Shown here one piece after another: positions 6,252 to 11,859 of a stretch of 30,373 nt of DNA (positions are counted from its first letter, which is position 1; each line of letters starts with the position of its first letter). A program made the translations under genes and the position numbers. Under the pieces are notes generated by a model that saw nothing but the letters and a program-made list of their open reading frames with translations, was not told where the DNA came from and searched no databases. Origin of the DNA: a virus; the IMG/VR virus record IMGVR_UViG_3300007072_000002, positions 1 to 30,373 of that record, one strand, 5' to 3'.

Positions 6252-7008
6252 ACTTACCTCTACACTGCCCCCAAAAATCACAATAAGCTGGGCTGCACTT
6301 CCAGGTTGTGGGATTCTCAGGATAGACATTTCTGGATATCGCTTCCCACACATGCCGGATCATCCCGAACAGCCACATCACCTGTCCTGGTGTATGCTTA
6401 TGCTCGAATATGTCTATCTTGGGCTGTTTTGTCTTCACAATCACATAATGCCTGAAAGTCCATTCGTGATTATGCTCACCTAACTGGTTTAGCGCGGCTA
6501 AGTAAAATAGCGGCTGCGTTTCGCCGGTCGCTCGGTCAGCAGACCACGACTTGGCGGATGTTTTGAAGTCCCCCGGCACACCCGCTAGGTCAATCATGTC
6601 AATATACCCAATCACCGGCACAGGCACCCCCGGCACGCGCAGCTCTACTTTGCGCTCGATCTCAGTTGCTTGTAATTCACTTAGGGCATCGCAGATCGCC
6701 CTGTCGCTCAGTATGCGAACGCCCTCGTTGAAATGTTGTTCCGGGGTGTCTGTGCCCCACACTATCTGCTCGCCCTCTAGAGCCTGGTTCCAGGCTCTTC
6801 CCCAAATACTGAGCAAATCCTCCTGAGTCATAATATTCTCTTCGATGGTCTGGTGCATTGCCTTGCCGAAAATCAGGTCGGGCGTTGAATAGGTCGGGAT
6901 TTTTTCCACATACTTAAAGCGCCAGCTCGCTGGGCATGTCAGATAAGTTGTTATGCTCGAGTAAGACAAATGCTCGATCAGTGATATGTTTGATTGAGTG
7001 GCGCTCAT
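6244..7008 (-). CDS. RecB/Cas4-like PD-(D/E)XK exonuclease with probable Fe-S cluster
   Basis: A 254-residue nuclease of the PD-(D/E)XK superfamily. The order of motifs is SYSSITTYLTCP (Cys25), GKAMHQ (His52), GYIDMID (Asp137), GDFKTS (Asp147, Lys149), a Q-motif ETQPLFYL (Gln165) and a cysteine trio CSPAYCDFWGQC (238, 243, 249). One N-terminal and three C-terminal cysteines match the four that hold an iron-sulfur cluster in AddB and Cas4. In phages such enzymes resect ends for strand annealing. It follows the Sak4-like ATPase gene directly (stop TGA one base before the ATG) and overlaps the next gene by 8 bases. Confidence 0.85.
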   Translation of the reverse strand: MSATQSNISLIEHLSYSSITTYLTCPASWRFKYVEKIPTYSTPDLIFGKAMHQTIEENIMTQEDLLSIWGRAWNQALEGEQIVWGTDTPEQHFNEGVRILSDRAICDALSELQATEIERKVELRVPGVPVPVIGYIDMIDLAGVPGDFKTSAKSWSADRATGETQPLFYLAALNQLGEHNHEWTFRHYVIVKTKQPKIDIFEHKHTPGQVMWLFGMIRHVWEAISRNVYPENPTTWKCSPAYCDFWGQCRGKYD

Positions 7009-7009
7009 A

Positions 7010-7879
7010 TCATATTCTTCTACTTTCTAACACGCTCAAGATCTGCAGTACTTCTTCGTCCGTCGCTGGGATCTTTCCCCCGTTTGCGTTCATGATCACC
7101 TCGGCGTCGTAGGACTCCAGCAGTATTGCCAGTAGGTCATGGTTAGTTTGTGTTTCTGGCTTTTGTACTGGAATTTCTGGTATGGACTCTGTTCCCGAAG
7201 TCAGCCATTCAATCACCGGCAGCATGAATTCCGGACCAGGCTTTTCGATCTTGAGATCGGCTACTGCTGGACAGCGGCTTTTAGAGACTGTCATAATGTG
7301 CGACCAGTCGATGTCACATACCAGGTCGAATTCGTACTCTACGCCGGGCCTCTGCACTGGCGCCATGCCCACCCGCCGTACCACGGTTTTGCCTTGCTCG
7401 TTGATTTCTTGAACATACTCCATCCGGCTGCGCATGGTAGTGATGACGTGGCATGGCGATTGCAGGATACTGTCCACCATACGGTTATGGATTGGAGTCA
7501 CCGTTCTCCATGCAGTGTAATTGTTGCCTGGCGCCCGGTCTTTGATCTCCAACGCCCCTCCAACGCCTTCCCATGCGTGCGAGAGCGAATCGATCACCAA
7601 TACCGCGTAACCCATACGTCCCGCCGCCAGCACTGCCTCGGTGTATCGCTCTGGTGAAAATGTGGTGAGCTCAAGTACATCAAATTCCCAGGGGATTCCA
7701 TCGACAATTTCCCCTGCATATTTAGATGCACTGCCTCTTTCTGTGTCGATCACGGCGATCCTGCCGCCGTTTACCAGCGCGTGGGCGAAGCGCAGCGCCG
7801 TATAGGTCTTTCCCGATCCCGCCGGTCCATCAATTGTCATTCGCAGCCGGCTCTGTCGTCGTGTAGCTTTTCTAAACAT
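7010..7879 (-). CDS. Sak4-like RecA-fold ATPase (AAA_24 type)
   Basis: A 289-residue ATPase with Walker A GPAGSGKT (18-25) and Walker B VLVID (93-97) in a RecA-type core up to about residue 220, followed by a variable tail. This matches the AAA_24/Sak4 group of single-strand annealing proteins used in phage recombination. It sits between an ERCC4 nuclease and a RecB-like exonuclease, which fits. The start at 7879 is preferred because AAGGAG lies at the right distance (six bases after GGAG), whereas ATG 7885 touches it. It overlaps the ERCC4 stop by 8 bases. Confidence 0.85.
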   Translation of the reverse strand: MFRKATRRQSRLRMTIDGPAGSGKTYTALRFAHALVNGGRIAVIDTERGSASKYAGEIVDGIPWEFDVLELTTFSPERYTEAVLAAGRMGYAVLVIDSLSHAWEGVGGALEIKDRAPGNNYTAWRTVTPIHNRMVDSILQSPCHVITTMRSRMEYVQEINEQGKTVVRRVGMAPVQRPGVEYEFDLVCDIDWSHIMTVSKSRCPAVADLKIEKPGPEFMLPVIEWLTSGTESIPEIPVQKPETQTNHDLLAILLESYDAEVIMNANGGKIPATDEEVLQILSVLESRRI

Positions 7880-8630
7880 TCTCATCTCCTTGTATGGCTA
7901 AAAACAATTCTCCGTTATCCTTGGCAAAGAGCTCCAGGCTCTCGCCGTCTTTCAAACCCAGTGCAGCTCGCACTTTGCGCCGGGTGGCGTTGCCCAACGG
8001 ACAACCGATATCCAGGTCGGTTATTCCAGATATAGCCACTCCCGCCCTTCCTCCCGCCCAAGCCAGTATCTCCATCGCTCGTTCCACGCCGATCCCGGGC
8101 AGCGCCGCCAGGATTGCCGCGCTCGGTCCCAAAACCGACGGTATCCGTGGTGGCAATAGCTTCATCTCGATCTCTCGCTTGCGGTATGCCAGGCGGATAA
8201 TGCAGGCTTCAAAGTCCTGGTCTCCCCCGCAAAATACTACGAATACCCCCATTTCTTGAATGCTCAGTAATGCTCCTTGCACTGCGTCCCAGTTCCAGCC
8301 AGTTTGCCGCTCGGTTATTGCCTTGCCGCCTGGTCCGCGGGAAATCTCTCCAGTGATGACCAAATATGGCCATGTAGTCAGCTTGCCGTTAACCTGCTCG
8401 TCTATCCTGGCGTGGCTGATAGCTGCCATCTGCAGAAATAGCCGTTCTTCTCGAAGCGAATTCAGCAGATCATCTGGCGTCTTGCGCTCGATCACCAGCA
8501 AGCAGCCGTCATCTGTCAGCGCATGCACGTCGCCGTAATCCAGCAATGTGATTGTTGTAGGTGCACCGCCGAACATTAACCTTTGCACCCAGTCTGGCTC
8601 GCGACTGTCAATCATCACTGCCTGGATCAT
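7872..8630 (-). CDS. ERCC4 (XPF/MUS81-type) structure-specific nuclease with HhH motif
   Basis: A 252-residue endonuclease. The ERCC4 catalytic signature is complete: DSREP (8-12), YGDV (Asp34), and VIERKTPDD (Glu48-Arg49-Lys50, then Asp53). A helix-hairpin-helix DNA-binding region follows near 168-190 (LAALPGIGVERAMEIL). XPF and MUS81 relatives cut branched DNA, so this enzyme could resolve flaps or recombination forks, or replace a RuvC-type resolvase, since no other resolvase is seen. GGAGG sits six bases before the ATG. It overlaps the small membrane-protein gene upstream by 23 bases. Confidence 0.9.
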   Translation of the reverse strand: MIQAVMIDSREPDWVQRLMFGGAPTTITLLDYGDVHALTDDGCLLVIERKTPDDLLNSLREERLFLQMAAISHARIDEQVNGKLTTWPYLVITGEISRGPGGKAITERQTGWNWDAVQGALLSIQEMGVFVVFCGGDQDFEACIIRLAYRKREIEMKLLPPRIPSVLGPSAAILAALPGIGVERAMEILAWAGGRAGVAISGITDLDIGCPLGNATRRKVRAALGLKDGESLELFAKDNGELFLAIQGDENV

Positions 8631-8727
8631 ACGGCGCCTCCCGAAGCCATTTGATAAGGATTGGTAAGAAAATCAGGACGAATAACAGGTAACTTCCACA
8701 TAATACTGAGCATATTTTGACAATCAT
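8608..8727 (-). CDS. Small single-pass membrane protein, 39 residues
   Basis: A short frame with a clear AAAGGAGC site before its ATG. The product has one hydrophobic helix (about residues 5-26, including VLCGSYLLFVLIFLPILI) and a short acidic tail. It overlaps the start of the ERCC4 gene by 23 bases. Its early codons contain one copy of the GCTCAGTA word (minus strand, 8711-8704). Small membrane peptides in early operons can block superinfection or alter host membranes; nothing here is specific. Confidence 0.5.
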   Translation of the reverse strand: MIVKICSVLCGSYLLFVLIFLPILIKWLREAPYDPGSDD

Positions 8728-8740
8728 ATTTGTGCTCCTT

Positions 8741-8774
8741 TGCCTGCCGACCCGGAGGGAAGAGCCGGCAGGCA
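8741..8774. other. Hairpin in the leader of the small membrane-protein gene
   Basis: TGCCTGCCG (8741-8749) and CGGCAGGCA (8766-8774) form a perfect 9-bp stem with a 16-base loop containing ACCCGGAGGGAAGAGC. It lies directly upstream of the AAAGGAGC ribosome-binding site on the minus strand. No U-tract follows, so regulation or RNA stability is more likely than termination. Confidence 0.55.
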
Positions 8775-8803
8775 GTAAGGAGAATGGGCGAGGCGCACCT
8801 ACG

Positions 8804-8855
8804 CCGCGCCGTTCGGGGGAAATCCCTGTAAGAGAGAGCGGCTAGAACGGCGCGG
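8804..8855. other. Long G/C-rich hairpin over the stop codon of the ssDNA-binding candidate
   Basis: CCGCGCCGTTC (8804-8814) and GAACGGCGCGG (8845-8855) form a perfect 11-bp stem; the distal arm includes the last codons of the upstream gene, whose stop is at 8842. The loop is 30 bases. With the hairpin at 8741-8774 it makes a pair of structures separating the highly translated upstream gene from the nuclease genes. Likely roles are 3'-end protection or partial attenuation. Confidence 0.6.
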
Positions 8856-9540
8856 TCATCTCGGTGATAAGCGCTACGGTTTCAGGCGAGTCAATCGTGA
8901 AATACTTCGCCAGTAGCTTCTGCTCGGCGATCATCGGTGCCAGCTTGGCGCGGATCTTCTCTAAATCTGTCTCGCCTCGGGCTGCGTTCTGAACATAAAA
9001 TCTCAAGAATTTGAACGCTGTCTCTTTCTCTTTGCCGTTATCACTGGATGGCGCAGATGACGTCGCCGGTGCATTGCCATTAAATGCCGCCAGACATTCT
9101 TCGCGCGTGTCGTAAATCGCCAAAAAACGCAGTGTAGTGGCGTTCTTGACTTCTCCGTTTTGATTGGTGTATGTCCTGCCGGTGGGCACAGTTTCCACCT
9201 TGGCGAACTTGCCGTTGATTTCTTGCAGCGTCATTACACCCAGATCGCGCAGGCTGGGTAGCACAATATCTTTCCACTCGCCGAACTCGGCGAGCATGCG
9301 GCGCTCAATCGGCTGTTCGATCTTGCTCTCTTCCAGCGGTGTAAGCAAGAGGTCGATTGCTGTGTAACGCCGCAGAGCGTTGCCTTTTTCATCCGTTTGG
9401 TTTGGGTCATATGGAACTTTGCCAAAACCCTTAACCAACGAACAAGCCCAGGCGTTCACGGAAATTTCTCCGTAATACTCAAAGGCTTGCTCCGGTGGGT
9501 TCATGGCAGCTTCAAATGGATCGTAAGGTTTGGTAGCCAT
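8842..9540 (-). CDS. Putative ssDNA-binding or recombination accessory protein
   Basis: A 232-residue protein, not recognised by motif. The N-terminal 150 residues look beta-rich and the segment 150-165 (APATSSAPSSDNGKEKE) is a flexible linker before a helical C-terminus (about 170-225) ending DSPETVALITEMTAPF. Position directly upstream of ERCC4, Sak4-like and RecB-like genes suggests a ssDNA-binding role; this is inference. It has a strong ribosome-binding site (GGAG nine bases before ATG), in a 28-base leader identical to that of the putative capsid decoration gene, which suggests abundant expression. Confidence 0.5.
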   Translation of the reverse strand: MATKPYDPFEAAMNPPEQAFEYYGEISVNAWACSLVKGFGKVPYDPNQTDEKGNALRRYTAIDLLLTPLEESKIEQPIERRMLAEFGEWKDIVLPSLRDLGVMTLQEINGKFAKVETVPTGRTYTNQNGEVKNATTLRFLAIYDTREECLAAFNGNAPATSSAPSSDNGKEKETAFKFLRFYVQNAARGETDLEKIRAKLAPMIAEQKLLAKYFTIDSPETVALITEMTAPF

Positions 9541-9558
9541 TCTTGTTTTCTCCTTTTC
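9531..9558 (-). repeat. 28-bp translation-initiation repeat, early copy
   Basis: Bases 9531-9558 are identical to 22083-22110. On the minus strand both read GAAAAGGAGAAAACAAGA followed by ATGGCTACCA: ribosome-binding site, spacer, start codon and the first two and a half codons. The two genes served are otherwise unrelated (early ssDNA-binding candidate and late putative decoration protein). It appears that a strong initiation region was copied between operons. Confidence 0.85.
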
Positions 9559-9559
9559 T

Positions 9560-9766
9560 CTAATCTTGGCTCTTACAGTTGTTAAGTAAAGTTTGAATTT
9601 CTTGCAGCGTAATGGCGACCAGCGCCACGCGTCGGATGATTTCAGTTGTTGTCAGTTGCTCTTCCAGGATTGGCATCATTAGCGTTTGGCACTTCGTTAG
9701 CCTGGCGATTGCGTCCATCCTCGCCCACTCAGCGTTGTTCGGCCAGCGCTTTCGATGCGTAACCAT
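9560..9766 (-). CDS. Hypothetical helical protein, 68 residues
   Basis: Not recognised. Mostly helical, with a basic N-terminus (MVTHRKRWPNNAEWARMD) and a central IIRRVALVAITLQEIQ helix. A purine-rich run (GGGAGAGAGGAGGG) lies about a dozen bases before the ATG and GGGG sits directly before it, so initiation is plausible but not ideal. It is separated from the upstream gene by 35 bases and from the downstream one by 19. Confidence 0.55.
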   Translation of the reverse strand: MVTHRKRWPNNAEWARMDAIARLTKCQTLMMPILEEQLTTTEIIRRVALVAITLQEIQTLLNNCKSQD

Positions 9767-9801
9767 CCCCGATACTTCCCTCCTCTCTCCCGATTTGTGA
9801 C

Positions 9802-10095
9802 TTAATCTGATTCTGGGATTAGATTTAAAACAATCCCGCCGATTGCCTGCATCTCGTCCAGCAGCGCGGGGATATTTTTGCAGCCGAATGGTCCTAGATT
9901 TCTACTTAGTATGGAACACATCGCAGCGTCATCGGAGATCCCACGTGTATCGATCACCGGGCAATTTACATGCGGCATCTCGCGGTGCTGAGTAAGCGCT
10001 GTTATGCGTTTGCGCCCGGCAATGATCGCCCAGCTGTCACCGTTGAAAAACGCCACTTGCGCGTTATTGATGATCTCTTCATCGATCAGTAACAT
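9802..10095 (-). CDS. Small ParB-like domain protein
   Basis: A 97-residue protein. The segment WAIIAGRKRITALTQH (about residues 22-37) matches the GxRR-type motif of the ParB/Srx nucleotide-binding fold, followed by CPVIDT and a SILSRNL helix, as in the ParB N-terminal domain. It lacks the HTH and dimerisation parts of partition ParB, so it is a minimal version, possibly a DNA-binding regulator or CTPase/nuclease-like protein rather than a partition protein. No ParA is present. The start at 10095 has GGAG seven bases upstream; the frame to 10158 overlaps the HicA-like gene further. Confidence 0.55.
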   Translation of the reverse strand: MLLIDEEIINNAQVAFFNGDSWAIIAGRKRITALTQHREMPHVNCPVIDTRGISDDAAMCSILSRNLGPFGCKNIPALLDEMQAIGGIVLNLIPESD

Positions 10096-10328
10096 AGGAT
10101 TGCTCCTACGATAGTTACCGCTAACCCGATGCTGATAAAAATCTTTATGATCTTGCAACGTAAGCCCTTGCCCAGGTCACCCGGATGTACTGGCACCACA
10201 CACGAGCCTTTGCTCGTGCTCACGATAAAGTGCGACCCCTTGCCATTGCGCACAGTTGCCCCATGTTTTAGTGCGTGGTGTAAAAAATCATCGCCGTTGC
10301 GGCAAGCGTCAAGCCGATTCTTGCTCAT
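10086..10328 (-). CDS. HicA-like protein with C-terminal membrane helix
   Basis: An 80-residue protein. Residues 10-62 resemble the HicA mRNA-interferase fold: an early helix, GKGSHFIV (with the catalytic-type His near 33), CVVPVHPG and a GLRCKIIK helix. Unlike HicA, which ends here, it continues into a hydrophobic helix (about 63-79, IFISIGLAVTIVGAILC), which should tether it to the membrane. No HicB antitoxin is recognised next to it. It may be a disarmed or repurposed RNA-binding domain. GGAG lies eight bases before the ATG. It overlaps the upstream 50-residue gene by 20 bases and the ParB-like gene by 10. Confidence 0.6.
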   Translation of the reverse strand: MSKNRLDACRNGDDFLHHALKHGATVRNGKGSHFIVSTSKGSCVVPVHPGDLGKGLRCKIIKIFISIGLAVTIVGAILCY

Positions 10329-10461
10329 CGCTTGTCTCCTCGTGAAAGCCGCCCGCCATCTCCCCGCCTACGTCTTCGGTAAAACGCTGGATCAAGTCCA
10401 GCAATGCTTCCGCCTGGTCGCGGGTCATAAAAACTGTGAAGTCAAAAGAATACTCAGTCAT
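10309..10461 (-). CDS. Hypothetical acidic protein, 50 residues
   Basis: A short early-operon frame: MTEYSFDFTVFMTRDQAEAL followed by a helix, a GGEMAGGF turn and a very acidic end. It starts after a GGGGGCGA tract and overlaps its neighbours at both ends (8 bases upstream, 20 bases downstream). Its position just before the HicA-like gene is where an antitoxin could lie, but it does not look like HicB. The function is unknown. Confidence 0.5.
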   Translation of the reverse strand: MTEYSFDFTVFMTRDQAEALLDLIQRFTEDVGGEMAGGFHEETSDEQESA

Positions 10462-10537
10462 TTCGCCCCCAGTCCAGTGCCAGCATCAACAGGCTCAGCG
10501 CCAGGATGAATACGCCAGATGCGATCCACTCAACCAT
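10454..10537 (-). CDS. Small membrane peptide, 27 residues
   Basis: The frame MVEWIASGVFILALSLLMLA plus seven residues is one hydrophobic helix with a short charged tail. The start overlaps the stop of the ribbon-helix-helix gene and its stop overlaps the next start, in line with translational coupling. The ribosome-binding site (GAGCAGG) is mediocre. Small size limits certainty. Confidence 0.4.
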   Translation of the reverse strand: MVEWIASGVFILALSLLMLALDWGRND

Positions 10538-10715
10538 TTTTCGCCTGCTCTTTCTTTTCTTGTTCTTCCCAAAACAGGTCAATTGCCCGCCTCACGCACT
10601 CGCCTTGGGAAATCCCAAGCCGTTTCGCTAAATCGGAAATCCTGGCGATGTGCAGCATACTCAGGGAATAGGTCTTTGTCACCGCATATTGCATTTTTGG
10701 GTCTTCGTTCTTCAT
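10530..10715 (-). CDS. Ribbon-helix-helix (CopG/Arc-type) regulator
   Basis: A 61-residue protein, first gene of the leftward early operon. The pattern MQYAVTKTYSLSMLHIARIS (beta strand then helix) followed by DLAKRLGISQGECVRRAIDLF is the ribbon-helix-helix DNA-binding fold. It probably dimerises and controls the early promoter, perhaps in a Cro-like role opposite the HTH repressor. GAGG lies about five bases before ATG 10715; the frame to 10745 would start inside the operator and upstream of the likely ribosome-binding site, so it is rejected. Confidence 0.8.
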   Translation of the reverse strand: MKNEDPKMQYAVTKTYSLSMLHIARISDLAKRLGISQGECVRRAIDLFWEEQEKKEQAKNG

Positions 10716-10729
10716 AGTTACCTCGGGTT

Positions 10730-10746
10730 GGTGACTATATGTCACC
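10730..10746. promoter_or_regulatory. 17-bp palindromic operator at the early transcription start
   Basis: GGTGACTATATGTCACC is a perfect inverted repeat with 6-bp arms and a 5-base centre. It spans the expected start site of the leftward promoter, where a bound dimer would block early transcription. A half-site (TGTCACC, 10801-10807) lies on the other side of the -35. Candidate binders are the HTH repressor at 10855 or the ribbon-helix-helix protein at 10530. Confidence 0.75.
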
Positions 10747-10756
10747 AGATGGTTAC

Positions 10757-10785
10757 ATTATATATCGTTATTGTTAGTTTGTCAA
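10757..10785 (-). promoter_or_regulatory. Consensus leftward early promoter
   Basis: On the minus strand TTGACA (10785-10780), a 17-base spacer and TATAAT (10762-10757) match the sigma70 consensus exactly. The start would be near 10750, 35 bases before the ribbon-helix-helix ATG. Such a strong promoter needs tight repression in a lysogen, in line with the palindromic operator overlapping the start. Confidence 0.88.
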
Positions 10786-10800
10786 TGGCTGGCAACAAAA

Positions 10801-10833
10801 TGTCACCCATTGGCTTTTCGGTTTGTGACAAAC
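10801..10833. promoter_or_regulatory. Operator half-site and 13-bp palindrome upstream of the repressor
   Basis: TGTCACC (10801-10807) repeats the half-site of the 10730-10746 operator, and GTTTGTGACAAAC (10821-10833) is a perfect odd palindrome containing the same GTGAC core. They lie between the early promoter and the repressor ribosome-binding site (AGGAG, 10841-10845), a natural place for autoregulation. No clear rightward -10/-35 pair is seen by eye. Confidence 0.55.
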
Positions 10834-10854
10834 TATCGCCAGGAGAAAAACGGC

Positions 10855-11253
10855 ATGTTCTCAGAATGGCTTCAAAGGGAGATCAATCAACGTGGGTGGT
10901 CCCAATCAGATTTAGCGCGAAAAGCAGGGATAAAACGTCAAGTAGTTAATCGATACATTAATCAAGAACGATTAACCCCAGATAAAGAAATTCTCATAGC
11001 CATTGCCCGCGCCCTCGACTATCCCCCCGAGGTCGTCCTGCGCGCCGCCGGTATCCTCCCCACTCTCCCCGATTGGCGCTCCGCCGCCGAAGAAATCCTA
11101 GGCTACAAGCTTACTGAGCTCAGTAACTCGCAGATCGAAGAGCTGCTCCAGTATGTCGAGTTTATCCAAAATCGCGACGAGCGTAATCTCGACCGCCGCA
11201 CCAGCTACAAAAAACGGGAGGGGGAAACCCCTCCCGAAACGGTTAAGAAATAG
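10855..11253 (+). CDS. HTH (Cro/CI-type) lysogeny repressor
   Basis: A 132-residue DNA-binding protein. The helix-turn-helix occupies about residues 5-60: WLQREINQRGWSQSDLARKAGI then VVNRYINQERLTP and an IAIARAL helix. The C-terminal half (RSAAEEILGYKLTELS, IEELLQYVEFI) is helical and lacks a LexA/S24 protease domain, so induction would not use RecA-assisted self-cleavage. It is transcribed away from the early operon across the operator region, as expected for a CI-like repressor. ATG 10855 is chosen for the AGGAG ten bases upstream; the frame from 10771 would run over the promoter. A perfect 16-bp palindrome of the GCTCAGTA word lies inside it (11111-11126). Confidence 0.88.
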   Translation: MFSEWLQREINQRGWSQSDLARKAGIKRQVVNRYINQERLTPDKEILIAIARALDYPPEVVLRAAGILPTLPDWRSAAEEILGYKLTELSNSQIEELLQYVEFIQNRDERNLDRRTSYKKREGETPPETVKK

Positions 11254-11276
11254 AACAATTATTCTAAGACGATAAA

Positions 11277-11612
11277 ATGAAACGGTTTTTTCTAGATCAA
11301 GAAGAACTAAATAAAGTTAAGCAAATACGCTTAGCTGGCGACTTAGATCGAGCCGAGAAGATTCTTCTACAGGCCGAGCAGACTCCGGCTACTTGTGATG
11401 AGCTTCGCAAAATTGCATCTATACGCGCGCATGAAGCAAAAAAACAGGGTGATTGGATGAAAGTTATAAACGTCCTTGAAGCATATAATCAGCACGCTGC
11501 TCGCTGGAAATTGCATTGTTTACATATTGTGAATCAAGAGCCGCCGGAACATACAAAAACAGATCAACGTTTGCTGCATGAAGCAAAAACAACATTAAAC
11601 AACAATAGGTGA
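11277..11612 (+). CDS. Hypothetical helical protein downstream of the repressor
   Basis: A 111-residue, highly charged, helix-rich protein (DLDRAEKILLQAEQ; AHEAKKQGDWMKVINVLEAY), possibly TPR-like in its repeat of A/E-rich helix pairs. It is not recognised. It sits 23 bases after the repressor stop on the same strand with only a weak ribosome-binding site, so co-expression in the lysogen is likely. Its A/T-rich codon use differs from the structural genes. Confidence 0.65.
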   Translation: MKRFFLDQEELNKVKQIRLAGDLDRAEKILLQAEQTPATCDELRKIASIRAHEAKKQGDWMKVINVLEAYNQHAARWKLHCLHIVNQEPPEHTKTDQRLLHEAKTTLNNNR

Positions 11613-11705
11613 AAGTAATTGCTCTACTGATAAACGCACTTTGCATTCCACGCTCCACTATAACCGGTAACGCACACCGCAATCCACTCCCCACAGCCCA
11701 GGGCT

Positions 11706-11778
11706 GCCCCCATCGTCTAGGGGACCAGGACGCAGCCCTTTCAAGGCTAAAACGAGGGTTCGAATCCCTCTGGGGGCA
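11706..11778 (+). tRNA. tRNA-Glu (anticodon UUC)
   Basis: A 73-base cloverleaf. The acceptor stem is GCCCCCA (11706-11712) with TGGGGGC (11771-11777) and discriminator A. The anticodon loop is CTTTCAA on a CAGCC/GGCTA stem with one C/A mismatch at its base, reading UUC (Glu). The T arm is GAGGG-TTCGAAT-CCCTC. CCA is not encoded. It is complete, so integration at the host tRNA-Glu would leave an intact gene at one end; it could also serve as a phage tRNA. No other tRNA is seen in the window. Confidence 0.93.
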
Positions 11779-11823
11779 CACGAGCATTGCATTCCACCTC
11801 TTTCAACATGGGATTGTAGTCTG

Positions 11824-11845
11824 CGTTTCAAATTTATGTGAAACG
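11824..11845. promoter_or_regulatory. Inverted repeat before the integrase ribosome-binding site
   Basis: CGTTTCA (11824-11830) and TGAAACG (11839-11845) form a 7-bp perfect inverted repeat with an 8-base A/T-rich loop, directly before GGAGG. It could be an operator or an RNA hairpin that limits integrase translation, or part of the attP architecture. Confidence 0.45.
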
Positions 11846-11859
11846 GAGGTTGCAATCCT

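Larger units (their letters stand above)
11641..11858. other. Probable attP region: tRNA-Glu core with four arm-type repeats
   Basis: TTGCATTCCAC occurs exactly at 11641-11651 and 11787-11797, on either side of the tRNA-Glu gene. Shorter relatives GCAATCCAC (11679-11687) and TTGCAATCC (11850-11858, between integrase ribosome-binding site and ATG) complete a set of four. Tyrosine integrases bind such arm sites on each side of a core, and phages often use tRNA genes as core. A whole tRNA next to the integrase with flanking repeats therefore points to attP. The crossover point cannot be placed without the host site. Confidence 0.65.

Noticed and set aside
10730-10746. The GCTCAGTA word as the operator of the CI-type repressor at the early promoter.
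   Set aside because: No copy lies between 10717 and 10855; the palindromes there have a GTGAC core instead.
11464-11855. Minus-strand frames over the tRNA with residues such as CPQRDSNPRF.
   Set aside because: This peptide is the familiar false translation of a reversed tRNA gene; the cloverleaf explains the sequence.
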